Notes under the pieces: generated by a model | Told to the model about the DNA's origin: nothing | Seen by the model: the letters and a program-made list of their open reading frames with translations, nothing else | Databases searched by the model: none | From: Oscillospiraceae bacterium | GTDB lineage: Bacteria; Bacillota; Clostridia; Christensenellales; QALW01 | DNA length: 64,000 bases | NCBI GenBank assembly: GCA_022009755.1 | Contig: CP091722.1 | Location: 690,001 to 754,000, forward strand | Direction of reading: 5' to 3' | Translations under genes and position numbers: made by a program | Shown: positions 51,256-61,431 of the stretch, in pieces | Layout of the letters: the number at the start of each line of letters is the position of its first letter | Position numbering within the stretch: position 1 is the first letter of the stretch

Positions 51256-52366
51256 TCACGCTCTGCTCTCCGCATCTTCATCCCACAGGTGGCTGAACTG
51301 TCCTCCGTCCGCAAGGCTCGGTGAGAACCACGAGGACAGGGGCAGCAATTTCGCCGCCGAGGGAACGGATGCCCACAGCCTGTGCGAATATAGACTCAAG
51401 ACGGCTCTGGGCATTCCGTCCGAAGACCCCACCGAAAACCTTTCCTGGTACAACGAGGAGATGGAGGAATGTGCCAACAGCTATGCCGCCTATGTGCTTG
51501 AACTCCTCGCCGAAGCGAAGAAGGTCACAACCGACCCCATCGTGCTGATTGAGCAGCGGCTCGATTATTCCAAATATGTCGAGAGCGGCTTCGGCACCGG
51601 GGACTGTGTCCTCATCGCCGACGGCACCCTCAACATCGTGGACTACAAGCACGGCAAGGGAGTGGAGGTCTCGGCAGAACACAATCCGCAGATGATGCTG
51701 TATGCCCTCGGTGCTTTGGAGATCTTCGATGCCCTCTATGACATCGACACGGTCACGATGACCATCTATCAGCCCCGCCGCTCCAACGTCAGCACCTACA
51801 CCGTTTCGACCGCCGAGCTTCTCGAATGGGCAGAGACCGTTCTAAAGCCGACCGCCGAGCTTGCCTTCAAGGGCGAGGGTGAGTTCCATTGCGGCGAGTG
51901 GTGTCAGTTCTGCAAGGCGAAAGCGGACTGCCGGGAACGCGCCAGAGCGAACCTCGCGCTTGCTGCCTATGACTTCGCCGAACCTCCGCTCCTCACGGAT
52001 GAGGAAGTCGAAGAGGTCCTCTCCAAGGTCGATGCCCTCGTGTCCTGGGCAAACGACATCAAGGAATACGCCCTGCAAGCCGCCATCAGCGGTAAGTCGT
52101 GGAACGGATGGAAGGTTGTCCAGGGACGATCCAACCGCAAGTACACAGACGAAAGACTCGTAGCCGCAGCGGTCATTGCCGCCGGTCACGACCCTTACGA
52201 ACAGAAACTGCTCGGCATTACCGAGATGCAGAAAACGCTCGGCAAAGCCAAGTTTGACGAAATCCTCGGCCGCTTCATCACGAAGCCCCAGGGAAAGCCT
52301 ACGCTCGTTCCGATGTCCGACAAGCGTCCGGCTATGAACACAGCGGCATCAGATTTTGAAAATTAA
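51248..52366 (+). CDS. DUF2800 family RecB/Cas4-like PD-(D/E)XK exonuclease
   Basis: A 372-residue phage protein with a Cas4/RecB-nuclease-like layout: GTDAHSLCEYRL early, the metal-binding core GTGDCVLIADGTLNIVDYKH (D then D-x-K) near 115-135, and a C-terminal cysteine group CGEWCQFCKAKADC near 218 that probably binds an iron-sulfur cluster together with an upstream cysteine (NCPPS, near 20). It probably prepares single-stranded ends for recombination. The start at 51248-51250 gives MGNHALLSASSSHRWLNC, the family start. Confidence 0.88.
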   Translation: MGNHALLSASSSHRWLNCPPSARLGENHEDRGSNFAAEGTDAHSLCEYRLKTALGIPSEDPTENLSWYNEEMEECANSYAAYVLELLAEAKKVTTDPIVLIEQRLDYSKYVESGFGTGDCVLIADGTLNIVDYKHGKGVEVSAEHNPQMMLYALGALEIFDALYDIDTVTMTIYQPRRSNVSTYTVSTAELLEWAETVLKPTAELAFKGEGEFHCGEWCQFCKAKADCRERARANLALAAYDFAEPPLLTDEEVEEVLSKVDALVSWANDIKEYALQAAISGKSWNGWKVVQGRSNRKYTDERLVAAAVIAAGHDPYEQKLLGITEMQKTLGKAKFDEILGRFITKPQGKPTLVPMSDKRPAMNTAASDFEN

Positions 52367-52380
52367 AGGAGTAAACGATT

Positions 52381-52956
52381 ATGTCTAATAACACCACCAA
52401 AGTCAACAACCCCATGAAGGTCATCACCGGCAAGGATACCCGTTGGTCTTACGCAAACGTCTGGGAAGCCAAGAGCATCAACGGTGGCGCTCCCAAGTTC
52501 AGCGTTTCCCTCATCATCCCCAAGAGCGATACCGTCACCATCCAAAAGATTAAGGCTGCCATCGAAGCCGCATATCACGAGGGCGAGGCGAAGCTCAAGG
52601 GCAACGGCAAGTCCGTCCCGTCTCTCTCCGTTATCAAGAACCCTCTGCGTGACGGCGATACCGAGCGCCCCGATGATCCCGCCTACGCAGGGTGCTACTT
52701 CGTGAATGCCAACTCCACGACCGCTCCCGGCATCGTGGACGCTGACCGCAATCCCATCCTTGTCCGCAGCGAGGTCTATTCCGGCGTGTACGGCAGAGCC
52801 TCCATCAACTTCTACGCTTTCAACAGCAACGGAAATCGCGGCATTGCCTGCGGTCTTAACAACCTTCAGAAGATTCGTGACGGTGAACCCCTCGGCGGTA
52901 AGGCTTCGGCTGAATCCGACTTCGACACCGATGACGATGACGATTTTCTGGCGTAA
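52381..52956 (+). CDS. DUF2815 phage ssDNA-binding-like protein
   Basis: A 191-residue protein with an OB-fold-like middle (RWSYANVWEAKSINGGAPKF, SVSLIIPKSD) and a strongly acidic tail (DFDTDDDDDFLA). That tail is the feature single-stranded DNA-binding proteins use to recruit partners. It lies 14 bases after the DUF2800 nuclease, a fixed pairing in Clostridia phages and integrative elements, and just ahead of the polymerase. AAAGGAG precedes the ATG. The frame is intact. Confidence 0.88.
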   Translation: MSNNTTKVNNPMKVITGKDTRWSYANVWEAKSINGGAPKFSVSLIIPKSDTVTIQKIKAAIEAAYHEGEAKLKGNGKSVPSLSVIKNPLRDGDTERPDDPAYAGCYFVNANSTTAPGIVDADRNPILVRSEVYSGVYGRASINFYAFNSNGNRGIACGLNNLQKIRDGEPLGGKASAESDFDTDDDDDFLA

Positions 52957-52969
52957 GGAGGGCTAAGTC

Positions 52970-53155
52970 ATGAGCGAAATGATTACCACCATCCTCTGCA
53001 TCGGACTCCTGTCTATCTACGCTCTTCTCGGAGTGACCTTTCTGATCCACTCCATCGCTGACATCTTCGACAATCGCCGCAGGGCGAAGCGTGAGGAAGA
53101 GCGCGAAAAGCGTGACCTCGAATACCACGAGATGCGCATGAAGGAATTTAAGTAA
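52970..53155 (+). CDS. Small single-pass membrane protein, unknown
   Basis: A 61-residue protein. Residues 5-30 form one membrane helix (ITTILCIGLLSIYALLGVTF), followed by a highly charged cytosolic helix (RRRAKREEEREKRDLEYHEM). AAGGAGG lies ahead of the ATG. Its place inside a replication module is unusual for a membrane protein. The role is unknown, and membrane tethering of the replication complex is only a guess. Confidence 0.55.
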   Translation: MSEMITTILCIGLLSIYALLGVTFLIHSIADIFDNRRRAKREEEREKRDLEYHEMRMKEFK

Positions 53156-53218
53156 TCAACCGCCGTGGGCGGTGGGAGCGATCCTGCCGCCCTTTACGGC
53201 TATGTGAGGTGACAACTT

Positions 53219-55157
53219 TTGAAAACCATAAGTATAGATATCGAAACATACAGCGGCACCGACTTAAACAAGTGCGGTGTTTACAAATACACGGAAGACC
53301 CGGACTTCGAGGTGCTTCTCTTCGGCTATGCCGTGGATGGAGGTGAAGTCCATGTGGTCGATCTGGCTCTCGGCGAAAAAATACCGGCAGACATTTCCGC
53401 CTCGCTGACCGATGAAAATGTGCTGAAGTTCGCCTTCAACGCCAACTTTGAACGAGTCTGTCTTTCCCGGCATCTCGGCCTGCCCACGGGTAATTACCTC
53501 GACCCGTCCTCATGGCAATGCACGATGGTGTGGGCAGCATATATGGGACTGCCGCTTTCACTACAGGGTGTCGGTGCGGTGCTGAACCTCGACAAACAGA
53601 AGCTTACCGAGGGCAAGGAACTCATCAAGTATTTCTGCTCCCCGTGCGCTCCGACCAAGAGCAACGGCGGCAGAACACGCAACCGCCCGGAGGATGCCCC
53701 GGAGAAATGGTCACTCTTCAAATCATATAACCTCCGTGACGTGGAAACCGAAATGGGCATACAGCAGAAGCTCATGAAGTTCCCCGTGCCGGAATTCGTG
53801 TGGGACGAATACCGCATTGATCAAGAGATCAATGATCGCGGGGTTCGGCTGGATATGCCCCTTGTAGATACAGCTATCCAAATGGATGCCGCCTCAAGGC
53901 AGGAGCTGATGGACGATATGCGTCGCATCACGGAGCTTGAAAATCCCAACTCGGTATCGCAGATGCGGTCATGGCTTGCCGACAACGGTCTGGAAACCGA
54001 TAGTCTCGGCAAGAAGGTCGTCAACGAAATGCTGAAGACCGCACCGCCGGAACTCGCCGATGCCCTTGTTCTCCGCCAGCAGCTTGCCAAGTCCTCGGTG
54101 AAAGTATCAGGCAATGCAAAACGCTGTGTGTTCGGACGGCAGAGCCAGAGGGATGTTTCAGTTTTACGGTGCCAACCGCACCGGGAGATGGGCAGGCAGG
54201 CTCATTCAAATGCAGAACCTGCCCCAGAACCATCTGTCCGACCTTGCCGAAGCGAGAGGGCTTGTCCGCAGCGGCAATTATGAAGCCGTTAAAATGCTGT
54301 ATGAGGATGTGCCGGACACGCTGTCGCAGCTCATTCGCACCGCATTCATTCCCCGTGAGGGTGCGATGTTCTATGTGGCTGACTTCTCGGCAATCGAAGC
54401 GAGGGTCATCGCATGGTTCGCCGGAGAGTCGTGGCGGCAGGAGGTCTTCGCCGAAGGCAAGGACATCTACTGCGCTTCGGCATCGCAGATGTTTCGAGTG
54501 CCGGTCGAAAAGCACGGTGTCAACAGACACCTCCGTCAGAAAGGCAAAATCGCTGAACTGGCTCTCGGCTACGGCGGCTCCGTGGGTGCTTTGAAGGCAA
54601 TGGGAGCATTAGATATGGGCTTGACCGAAGAGGAGCTTCAGCCGCTTGTTCAGGCTTGGAGGGCGGCAAACCCCAACATCGTCAAGTTCTGGTGGGATGT
54701 TGACCGCGCCGTGCTGACCGCTGTCCGGGATAAGACCACGACAGAAACCCACGGCATTCGTTTCCTCTGCCGCAGCGGAATGCTCTCCATCCTTCTCCCG
54801 ACCGGCAGGATGCTCAATTACGTCAAACCGAAAATCGGCGAGAACAGATTCGGCGGCTCCTGTATTACCTACGAAGGTGTCGACGGTACGAAGAAATGGG
54901 AACGGCTCGAAAGCTACGGTCCCAAGTTCGTGGAGAATATCGTTCAGGCAACAGCGAGGGACATTCTATGCTATGCCATGAAGACCCTTCGCCGCTGCTC
55001 GATCACCATGCACATCCACGATGAACTTGTAATTGAAGCCGACCCTCGTGTATCCCTCGATACCATCTGTGAGCAGATGGGCAGAACGCCGCCGTGGGCA
55101 AAGGGACTGCTCCTCCGGGCAGACGGGTATATCACGAAATTTTATAAGAAAGATTGA
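53219..55157 (+). CDS. Phage DNA polymerase, family A, one frame change
   Basis: A polymerase of about 645 residues. A TTG start at 53219 is used, with GAGGTGA ahead and the 3'-5' exonuclease motif ISIDIETYSGTDL at the beginning. The frame changes near 54100 (after LAKSSVK), and the polymerase domain continues: GMFQFYGANRTGRWAGRLIQ, the metal site YVADFSAIEARVIAWFAGES, an O-helix region and the HDELVIEADP motif C near the end. The replicative polymerase is typical of this module and explains the neighbouring SSB and primase-helicase. Confidence 0.9.
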
Positions 55158-55167
55158 GGTAAATCCT

Positions 55168-55584
55168 ATGGGAATAAACAAGTTCAATGCGGAGGGCTAT
55201 TACGACCCTACCGCATACGAGGCAATGACAAACATTATAAAAGAGGAAAAAGCGTTCTTCGCATTCAGACCTGTTGTGTATATCTGCTCACCCTATGCCG
55301 GAGATGTGGAGACAAACGTCAAGGCGGCACAGAGATACAGCAGATTCGCCGTGGACAGCGGCTATCTCCCCATCGCTCCGCATCTGCTGTTTCCGCAGTT
55401 CATGGATGACAGCAATCCGAAAGAGCGTGAGCTTGCCATGTTCTTCGGAAATGTGCTGATGAGCAAGTGCGCCGAATTATGGGTCTTCGGAGAGCTGATT
55501 TCAAGCGGCATGGCTGCCGAAATTGACCGGGCTAAGCGTAAGAACTATACCATCCGATATTTAATTCCGACCTTAAGGAGGTAA
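55168..55584 (+). CDS. DUF4406-like protein, nucleoside deoxyribosyltransferase fold
   Basis: A 138-residue protein resembling the DUF4406/nucleoside 2-deoxyribosyltransferase group: VYICSPYAGDVETNVKAAQRY near 32-52, PIAPHLLFPQFMDD near 70, and ELWVFGELISSGMAAEIDRA near 105. It may trim or salvage nucleotides during phage replication; the exact substrate is unknown. The start at 55168 follows GAGGTAAA, ten bases after the polymerase stop. Confidence 0.75.
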   Translation: MGINKFNAEGYYDPTAYEAMTNIIKEEKAFFAFRPVVYICSPYAGDVETNVKAAQRYSRFAVDSGYLPIAPHLLFPQFMDDSNPKERELAMFFGNVLMSKCAELWVFGELISSGMAAEIDRAKRKNYTIRYLIPTLRR

Positions 55585-55590
55585 CCAAAA

Positions 55591-57919
55591 ATGCGTGACC
55601 TGCCAATCGCCTACGGCAATAGCTGCTACGCAAAGACCTGGGCGAATAAAACCACCGCATGGGAAGACCTGTGCGAAAGATTGAAAAACACTATCCGCAC
55701 GACCGAAACCGTGGAGGAATATCCGAAGCTCAAGAAGGATGACCGTGACCGTGCCAAGGACAAGGGCGGCTTTGTCGGCGGCAATCTCAAAGGCAACCGC
55801 CGCAAGCGTGAGACTGTGGCTTGCCGCTCCATGCTGACGATGGACGCAGACCATGCAGAGATCGGTTTCATCGACCGTTTCACATCGGAGTGCCGGTACG
55901 CATCCTGTCTCTATACCACCCACGGACATACACCCGAACAGCCTCGCTGCCGCATCATCGTGCCGCTGACGAGGGACATCACCCCGGACGAATATGTGGC
56001 TCTCGCCAGATACTTCGCCGCCGATTGGGGCATCGACCAGTTCGATGAATGCTCCTACAAACCGAGCCAGCTCATGTATTGGCCGACAACCCCGGCAAAC
56101 GGTGAGTTCATCTGCGAGACCACCGAGGGCGAATGGCTCGATCCCGATGTATATCTCTCGGCGCATCCAAACTGGAAGGACTGCTCTCTGCTTCCGACCT
56201 CCTCCCGTGAAAGTGCCGTCCGTGAGGCAAGCGGCAAAAAACAGGAAGACCCTCTCGCCAAACCCGGTGTGGTGGGCGCATTCTGCCGTGCCTACGGTAT
56301 CGCCGCCGTTATCGAGACCTATCTCGCCGATGTGTATGAGCCTTCAGCAATGGAAGGTCGTTACGATTACATCCCCGCTGACTCATCCGCTGGTGTCGTG
56401 GTCTATGATGACAAGTTCGCATACAGCCACCATGCCACGGACTCCGCCTGCGGCAAACTGCTGAACGCATTCGACCTCGTCCGTATCCACCGCTTCGGCG
56501 ATGATGACGAAAAGAAGTCCTTCAAGCAGATGACCGAACTCGCTCTCGCAGACGATATGGTCAAGGAGAATCTTGCCGCCGAGCGTATCGCTCAAGCCGG
56601 AGAGGACTTCTCCGATGATGCCGACTGGCACAAGCGGCTTCATTTCGTTCCTCGTTCCGGGGCATTGGAAAACAGCGTGTGGAACTTGAACCTCATCCTC
56701 GAAAACGACCCGGACTTGCAGGGATTTGCTTTCAACGACATGGCAAACCGCATCCAAGTCACAGGCGAACTGCCGTGGGACCGTCCCGAAGGAAACTCCT
56801 TCTGGCGGGATGCCGACTCTGCCCAGCTCAAGTCCCTCGTGGATATCCGCTACGGCGAGTTCACGACCCGCAACTATGACGTGTCCTTCACCAAGGTGGC
56901 AGATGACCGCCATTTTCATCCTGTGCGGGATTACCTCAATGGACTCCCCAAATGGGACGGTGTGAAGCGTGTCGAGAAACTGTTTATCAAATATCTGCAG
57001 GCAGACGATACGGAGTATGTCCGCACCGTTACGAGAAAGACCTTCGCCGCGGCTGTTGCGAGGGTACTGTGTCCCGGCATCAAGTTCGACTGTGTGCCGG
57101 TACTTGATGGTGAGCAAGGCATCGGCAAAAGCTCCATCGTCAAAGACCTCGTCACGCCCGAATATTACTCCGAATCCCTCTCCCTTACGGATATGGACGA
57201 TAAAGCCGGAGCGGAAAAGCTGCAGGGCTTCTGGGTGGTCGAAATCGGAGAGCTTGCCGGAATGAAGAAAGCTGACATTGAAAAGGTGAAATCGTTCCTC
57301 TCCACCTCCGATGACAAATACCGTCCGAGCTACGGCAGAGTGGTCGAAAGCCACCCCCGCCAGTGCGTCATTATCGGTACGGTCAACGGCGAACGGGGCT
57401 ACCTCCGTGACATCACGGGCAACCGCCGTTTCTGGATCATCAAAGTGCATCAGAAAACACAGAAGCAGAGCTGGCACTTCACACAGGCTGACCGCGACCA
57501 GTTCTGGGCAGAAGCGAGAGCCATCTGGGAATCCGGCGAAAAGCTGTATCTCGAAGGCGATATCCTCGCCGAGTCCGAAAGGCGCAGCGGAACGCTATGG
57601 AGGTGGACGAGCGTGTCGGAATGGTCGAGGAATATCTGAACACCTTGCTGCCGACCACATGGGACAGTATGGATATATATGCCAGACGCAGTTTCCTCTC
57701 TGGCGATCCGACTGCCGAAAAAGGAACTGTAAAGAGAACCTCGGTGTGCAACGCAGAAATATGGTGCGAGTGTTTCGGCAAAAACCTCTCCGAACTCAAA
57801 ACCACCGACAGCTATACCATTGCGGCTCTTATGACACAGATAGATGGTTGGCAGCGGACGTCGAATCGGAAACGCTGCCCCTGTATGGTAAGCAGCGACT
57901 CTACCAAATAACCGAATAA
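55591..57919 (+). CDS. VapE-type phage primase-helicase, two frame changes
   Basis: A protein of about 777 residues. The N-terminal part resembles an archaeo-eukaryotic primase-like domain (SMLTMDADH ... TTHGHTPEQPRCRIIVPLT). The C-terminal virulence-associated E domain is a superfamily 3-like helicase with Walker A GEQGIGKSS (about 508), Walker B-like FWVVEIGELAG and the TVNGERGYLRDITGNRRFW sensor. The frame changes near 57577 and 57873, and the end reads LPLYGKQRLYQITE. GGAGGT precedes the ATG, six bases after the previous stop. It probably initiates element replication. Confidence 0.88.
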
Positions 57920-58062
57920 CACACAGCCACGGGACGGACAGGACAACTTTTTCCCTTATATTTGTTTGGCGTTAAGTGAAAAAGAAACAGCACATACGCG
58001 CAAAAGGAATATATAGGAACAGTTGTCCTCGTTGTCCCTGTTGTCCCGTAGAAAGGAAAAAT
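57920..58062 (+). repeat. Iterated TTGTCC repeats, candidate replication origin
   Basis: A 143-base gap between the primase-helicase and VRR-NUC genes. Three tandem 9-mers start at 58023 (TTGTCCTCG, TTGTCCCTG, TTGTCCCGT). About 90 bases to the left lies an inverted counterpart, ACGGGACGGACAGGACAACT (57929-57948). The flanks pair (ACGGGAC with GTCCCGT, GGACAACT with AGTTGTCC), and the middle is AT-rich. Inverted iterons around an AT-rich core next to replication genes suggest an origin or an initiator binding site. Confidence 0.5.
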
Positions 58063-58347
58063 ATGAAAAGCGAAAAACAGATAGAACAGAGCCTGGTCAA
58101 AGCCGTGAAAAATATGGGAGGCATCGCTCCCAAGTTTGTCAGTCCCGGTTTTGACGGAATGCCCGACCGCATCGTGCTTCTCCCTCATGGGCTGATGGCA
58201 TTTGTGGAAGTTAAGGCTCCGGGCAAAAAGCCCCGTCCTTTGCAGGTGTCAAGGCATGGCTTGCTTCAGCGTCTCGGCTTCAAGGTGTATGTCCTTGACG
58301 ATATGAACCAGATCGGAGGGATTCTCGATGATATACGAACCGCATGA
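58063..58347 (+). CDS. VRR-NUC domain nuclease
   Basis: A 94-residue stand-alone VRR-NUC (PD-(D/E)XK) protein: EKQIEQSLVKAVKNMGG, then GFDGMPDRIVLLP with the metal aspartate and FVEVKAPGKKPRPLQ with E-x-K, and a final helix. Such small phage nucleases are thought to cut branched or flapped DNA. The start at 58063 follows AAAGGAAA. The C-terminus overlaps the SNF2 helicase start by 20 bases. Confidence 0.9.
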   Translation: MKSEKQIEQSLVKAVKNMGGIAPKFVSPGFDGMPDRIVLLPHGLMAFVEVKAPGKKPRPLQVSRHGLLQRLGFKVYVLDDMNQIGGILDDIRTA

Positions 58348-59692
58348 CTATCAAAAATATGCCATCAACTTCATCAAGGAAAATCCCATCGCCGCCGTCC
58401 TGCTTGATATGGGCTTGGGCAAAACGAGCATCACGCTGACGGCGATAAACGACCTTCTTTTCGACAGCTTCGATGTACGGAAGGTTCTCGTCATCGCTCC
58501 GCTGCGAGTAGCGCGGGATACATGGATTGCCGAGGTCGATAAGTGGGATCACCTCCGGCACCTCATCTGCTCCGTAGCTGTCGGCACCGAAGCGGAGCGC
58601 AAAGCCGCCCTGATGCGACCGGCTAACATTTACATCATCAACCGTGAGAATGTCCAGTGGCTTGTTGAGGAAAGCGGCATTCCGTTCGCCTTCGATATGA
58701 TCGTAATAGACGAGCTGTCCTCTTTCAAGAACCGCAACACCAAGCGGTTCAAGGCGATGCTGAAGGTCAGACCCAGAGTTTCCCGCATCGTTGGACTGAC
58801 TGGCACTCCCGCTTCCAACGGTCTGATGGATCTATGGGCAGAGTTCCGTATCCTGGACATGGGTCAGCGGCTGGGACGCTTCATCACCAAGTACCGCACC
58901 GACTACTTTCAGCCGGACAAGCGTAACGGGCAAATCATCTACAGCTACAAGCCGCTGCCGTATGCGGAGGATGCCATTTATAAGCAGATATCCGATATCA
59001 CCATCTCCATGAAAGCGACCGATCATCTGAAAATGCCGGAACTGGTCAGCAGCGAATATGCCGTCCGTCTTTCCGATGAGGAGAAGCAGAAATACACCGA
59101 TCTGAAGCAGGAACTGGTGCTGTCCCTCGGTGATGCCGAAATCACCGCTGCCAATGCCGCATCTCTCTCCGGCAAATTGTCGCAGATGGCAAACGGCGCG
59201 ATTTATGATGATAACGGCGAGGTCATTCAAATCCATGACCGAAAACTCGATGCTTTGGAGGACATCATCGAATCTGCGAATGGCAAGCCGGTTCTTGTGG
59301 CTTACTGGTTCAAACATGACCTTGACCGCATATCCGAGCGGATGAAGAAACTGCATATTCCGTTTTCCCGACTGGACACTTCCGACAGTATCCGCAGATG
59401 GAACGCCGGCGAGATCCCCGTTGCACTGATTCACCCCGCATCGGCAGGACACGGTCTGAATCTTCAGTCCGGCGGCTCCACCCTCGTGTGGTTCGGTCTT
59501 ACCTGGTCATTGGAACTATATCAGCAGACCGTGGCTCGCCTATGGCGGCAGGGGCAGACATCCGAAACCGTAGTGGTGCAGCACATCATCACCAAGGGCA
59601 CCATTGACGAGCGCATCATGAAAGCCCTCTCCCAAAAGGAGCATACGCAAACGGCTCTTATCGACGCCGTGAAAGCGGACTTGAAAATCTGA
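58328..59692 (+). CDS. SNF2-family DNA helicase/translocase
   Basis: A 454-residue superfamily 2 ATPase with an intact frame. Motif I is DMGLGKTSI (about 28-36), motif II is VIDELSSFK (DE in place of DEAH), motif III LTGTPASN, motif V near HPASAGHGLNLQ and motif VI QQTVARLWRQGQ. It is the usual partner of VRR-NUC in Clostridia phage modules, where the pair may process forks or recombination intermediates. The start overlaps the VRR-NUC gene. Confidence 0.92.
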   Translation: MIYEPHDYQKYAINFIKENPIAAVLLDMGLGKTSITLTAINDLLFDSFDVRKVLVIAPLRVARDTWIAEVDKWDHLRHLICSVAVGTEAERKAALMRPANIYIINRENVQWLVEESGIPFAFDMIVIDELSSFKNRNTKRFKAMLKVRPRVSRIVGLTGTPASNGLMDLWAEFRILDMGQRLGRFITKYRTDYFQPDKRNGQIIYSYKPLPYAEDAIYKQISDITISMKATDHLKMPELVSSEYAVRLSDEEKQKYTDLKQELVLSLGDAEITAANAASLSGKLSQMANGAIYDDNGEVIQIHDRKLDALEDIIESANGKPVLVAYWFKHDLDRISERMKKLHIPFSRLDTSDSIRRWNAGEIPVALIHPASAGHGLNLQSGGSTLVWFGLTWSLELYQQTVARLWRQGQTSETVVVQHIITKGTIDERIMKALSQKEHTQTALIDAVKADLKI

Positions 59693-59749
59693 GACAATAT
59701 ATGAAAATCCGTGCCGATCCGAGGATCACAAAATATCGGAGGTACGAAT

Positions 59750-59980
59750 ATGAACCCTTATCAGGCATTAGCCAACGCCATTGTAGAACTGGCCGTAAAA
59801 GACTACAAGAAAGCCCTCAAGCGCCACTATCGCTTTCCGAACAACGAGGATTACGTCGCCGAGGTAAAAAGTTTGGAGCGATTCTTCCGTTCCGGTTGGT
59901 ATGGAATGCTGACCGACCTTGACGGCGAGTACCTCATGACAGGTGTTCGCCGCATGGTGCGCATGGAGGCGGCGGCATGA
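59750..59980 (+). CDS. Small phage protein, unknown
   Basis: A 76-residue protein (MNPYQALANAIVELAVKDYK, KALKRHYRFPNNEDYVAEVK) with a helical start and a FRSGWYGMLTDLDGEYLM segment. CGGAGGTA lies ahead of the ATG. Its stop overlaps the start of the ArpU-like gene by four bases. It often accompanies such regulators in phages, but its function is not known. Confidence 0.7.
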   Translation: MNPYQALANAIVELAVKDYKKALKRHYRFPNNEDYVAEVKSLERFFRSGWYGMLTDLDGEYLMTGVRRMVRMEAAA

Positions 59981-60405
59981 AGGCAAAGGATTTTTTGAAC
60001 CAGGCATATCTCTTGGATCAGCGGATCAAGAGCAAGTCCGAGCAGATACAGTCACTGAATGAACTTGCCACCAAATGCACCGCCACACTGACGGGTATGC
60101 CGAGGAATCCCAATCACGGCGGCTCCACGATGGCAGATGCCGTGTGTAAAATCATTGACCTGCAGAATGAGATCGCTGCGGACATGGACCGGCTGGTACA
60201 AATCAAGAAGGACATCATGGATGTTATCGGCAAGGTTGACGATGTGAAGTTCCGCATTCTCTTGGAGAAGCGGTATCTATGCGGCGAAACATGGGAAGAA
60301 ATCACCGTGAGTCTGTACCACAACCGCCGCTGGGTCTTCCGGCTGCACGACAAAGCCCTGGACGAAGTGCAAAAAATCCTCGATTCCGGCGAAACAAGCC
60401 ACTAA
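59977..60405 (+). CDS. DUF1492/ArpU-like phage late transcription regulator
   Basis: A 142-residue helical protein. The middle forms a coiled coil (EIAADMDRLVQIKKDIMDVI). The end carries a sigma region 4-like helix-turn-helix (LLEKRYLCGETWEEITVSLY, HNRRWVFRLHDKALDEVQ). Such proteins sit at the end of early phage regions and are believed to switch on packaging and structural genes. A late promoter may lie just downstream, where TATAATAC and TATAATGCG occur near 60413 and 60443. Confidence 0.75.
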   Translation: MKAKDFLNQAYLLDQRIKSKSEQIQSLNELATKCTATLTGMPRNPNHGGSTMADAVCKIIDLQNEIAADMDRLVQIKKDIMDVIGKVDDVKFRILLEKRYLCGETWEEITVSLYHNRRWVFRLHDKALDEVQKILDSGETSH

Positions 60406-60522
60406 AAGCCACTATAATACATCCTCGCTTTATGATATCATTATAATGCGAAGGAAATATGGAACAGCCTCATGGGAGTCAAATCCCGTGGGGCTTTTCT
60501 TATGCCCGAAGGAGGTGAAACG

Positions 60523-60870
60523 ATGCCGAAGAAACCGTTGCGGCCCTGCTCTCATTCCGGTTGCCCGAACCTCTGTGAAGGACAGTTTTGTGAACGGCAC
60601 CGTGTGGAGGAACGCCGCAAGTACGACAAATACGAGCGCAGCTCCGATGTCAACCGCAAGTACGGTAGAGCATGGAAACGCATCCGTGACCGCTATGCGG
60701 CAGAGCATCCCCTCTGTGAGATGTGCCTTAAGGAAGGTCGGCTGACTCCGGTACAGGAAGTTCATCACATCCTGCCCGTTTCCAAAGGCGGCACTCACGC
60801 AAGGGACAACCTTATGAGTCTCTGTCAGTCCTGCCACACCAAGATCCACCACGACCTCGGCGATCGATGA
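60523..60870 (+). CDS. HNH endonuclease (terminase-associated)
   Basis: A 115-residue HNH nuclease. CEMCLKEG and CQSCH form the zinc-binding Cys pairs and VHHILPVSKGG is the catalytic HH motif, followed by HARDNLMSLC (the N). AAGGAGGTG lies ahead of the ATG. HNH proteins encoded beside the terminase genes assist genome cutting at cos or pac sites in HK97-like phages. Here the antisense acetyltransferase gene separates it from the small terminase gene. Confidence 0.92.
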   Translation: MPKKPLRPCSHSGCPNLCEGQFCERHRVEERRKYDKYERSSDVNRKYGRAWKRIRDRYAAEHPLCEMCLKEGRLTPVQEVHHILPVSKGGTHARDNLMSLCQSCHTKIHHDLGDR

Positions 60871-60873
60871 CGG

Positions 60874-61431
60874 TCACTTCATCCATTTTTCAAATCGGAA
60901 CATCCCATCAAAGCCATCTTCGCCATTATATTCCGCTGGCTTTCCAGCTTCAGGGTCATTAGGGTCATTGTGCTTACAGTTGAAAAATTCCACCGCATGA
61001 AAGCCGCATTTGTTGATATAAAAGTGAATATTTCGGGTTTCAAAATAAGGAGTGCAAGTTTCCCAAACAACGGTGTCTGGGTATCTTTGCTCAATTAGTT
61101 GCCAAGCGCAGAACCCTACGCCCTTACTATGCTCATGTGGTGTAATGAACAGCAACTCAAGTTCATTTCGCTGCGTGCTTGAATTAATTTTAACCACAGC
61201 TCCACCCACTGGCTTTCCGTTTTCATAAATACGAAGAGCTTCTGCACCATCTCCGTCAATGCTGGCTTCAATCGTTTTTCGAGAGATAATCTCGCCAGCC
61301 TCTTCCATGTGATTGTCTCGCATACCGAACTCTTCCATTGCTCCGAAACGGAATGCCTCCTGGTTGTCAAGAATGAACTGCTCACGGTCGTCTTCTGTAA
61401 GTGGCGCAATAGTTATATTTCTTGTGTCCAT
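60874..61431 (-). CDS. GNAT-family N-acetyltransferase, antisense cargo gene
   Basis: A 185-residue GNAT protein on the strand opposite to the phage genes. The acetyl-CoA loop region reads LLFITPHEHSKGVGFCAWQL (Q/R-x-x-G-x-G/A-like). Conserved ETCTPYFETRNIHFYINKCG, then FHAVEFF, forms the second half. It most resembles small-molecule acetyltransferases of unknown substrate. The start at 61429-61431 has GGAGG ahead. It has its own promoter (61580-61608) and a 140-base leader, is more AT-rich than the flanking genes and fills the HNH-terminase gap, so it was probably acquired as a moron. Confidence 0.88.
   Translation of the reverse strand: MDTRNITIAPLTEDDREQFILDNQEAFRFGAMEEFGMRDNHMEEAGEIISRKTIEASIDGDGAEALRIYENGKPVGGAVVKINSSTQRNELELLFITPHEHSKGVGFCAWQLIEQRYPDTVVWETCTPYFETRNIHFYINKCGFHAVEFFNCKHNDPNDPEAGKPAEYNGEDGFDGMFRFEKWMK

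Noticed and set aside
56383..57477. A 364-codon minus-strand frame opposite the VapE gene
   Set aside because: It is a shadow of the primase-helicase coding strand in GC-rich DNA, with no recognisable motifs.
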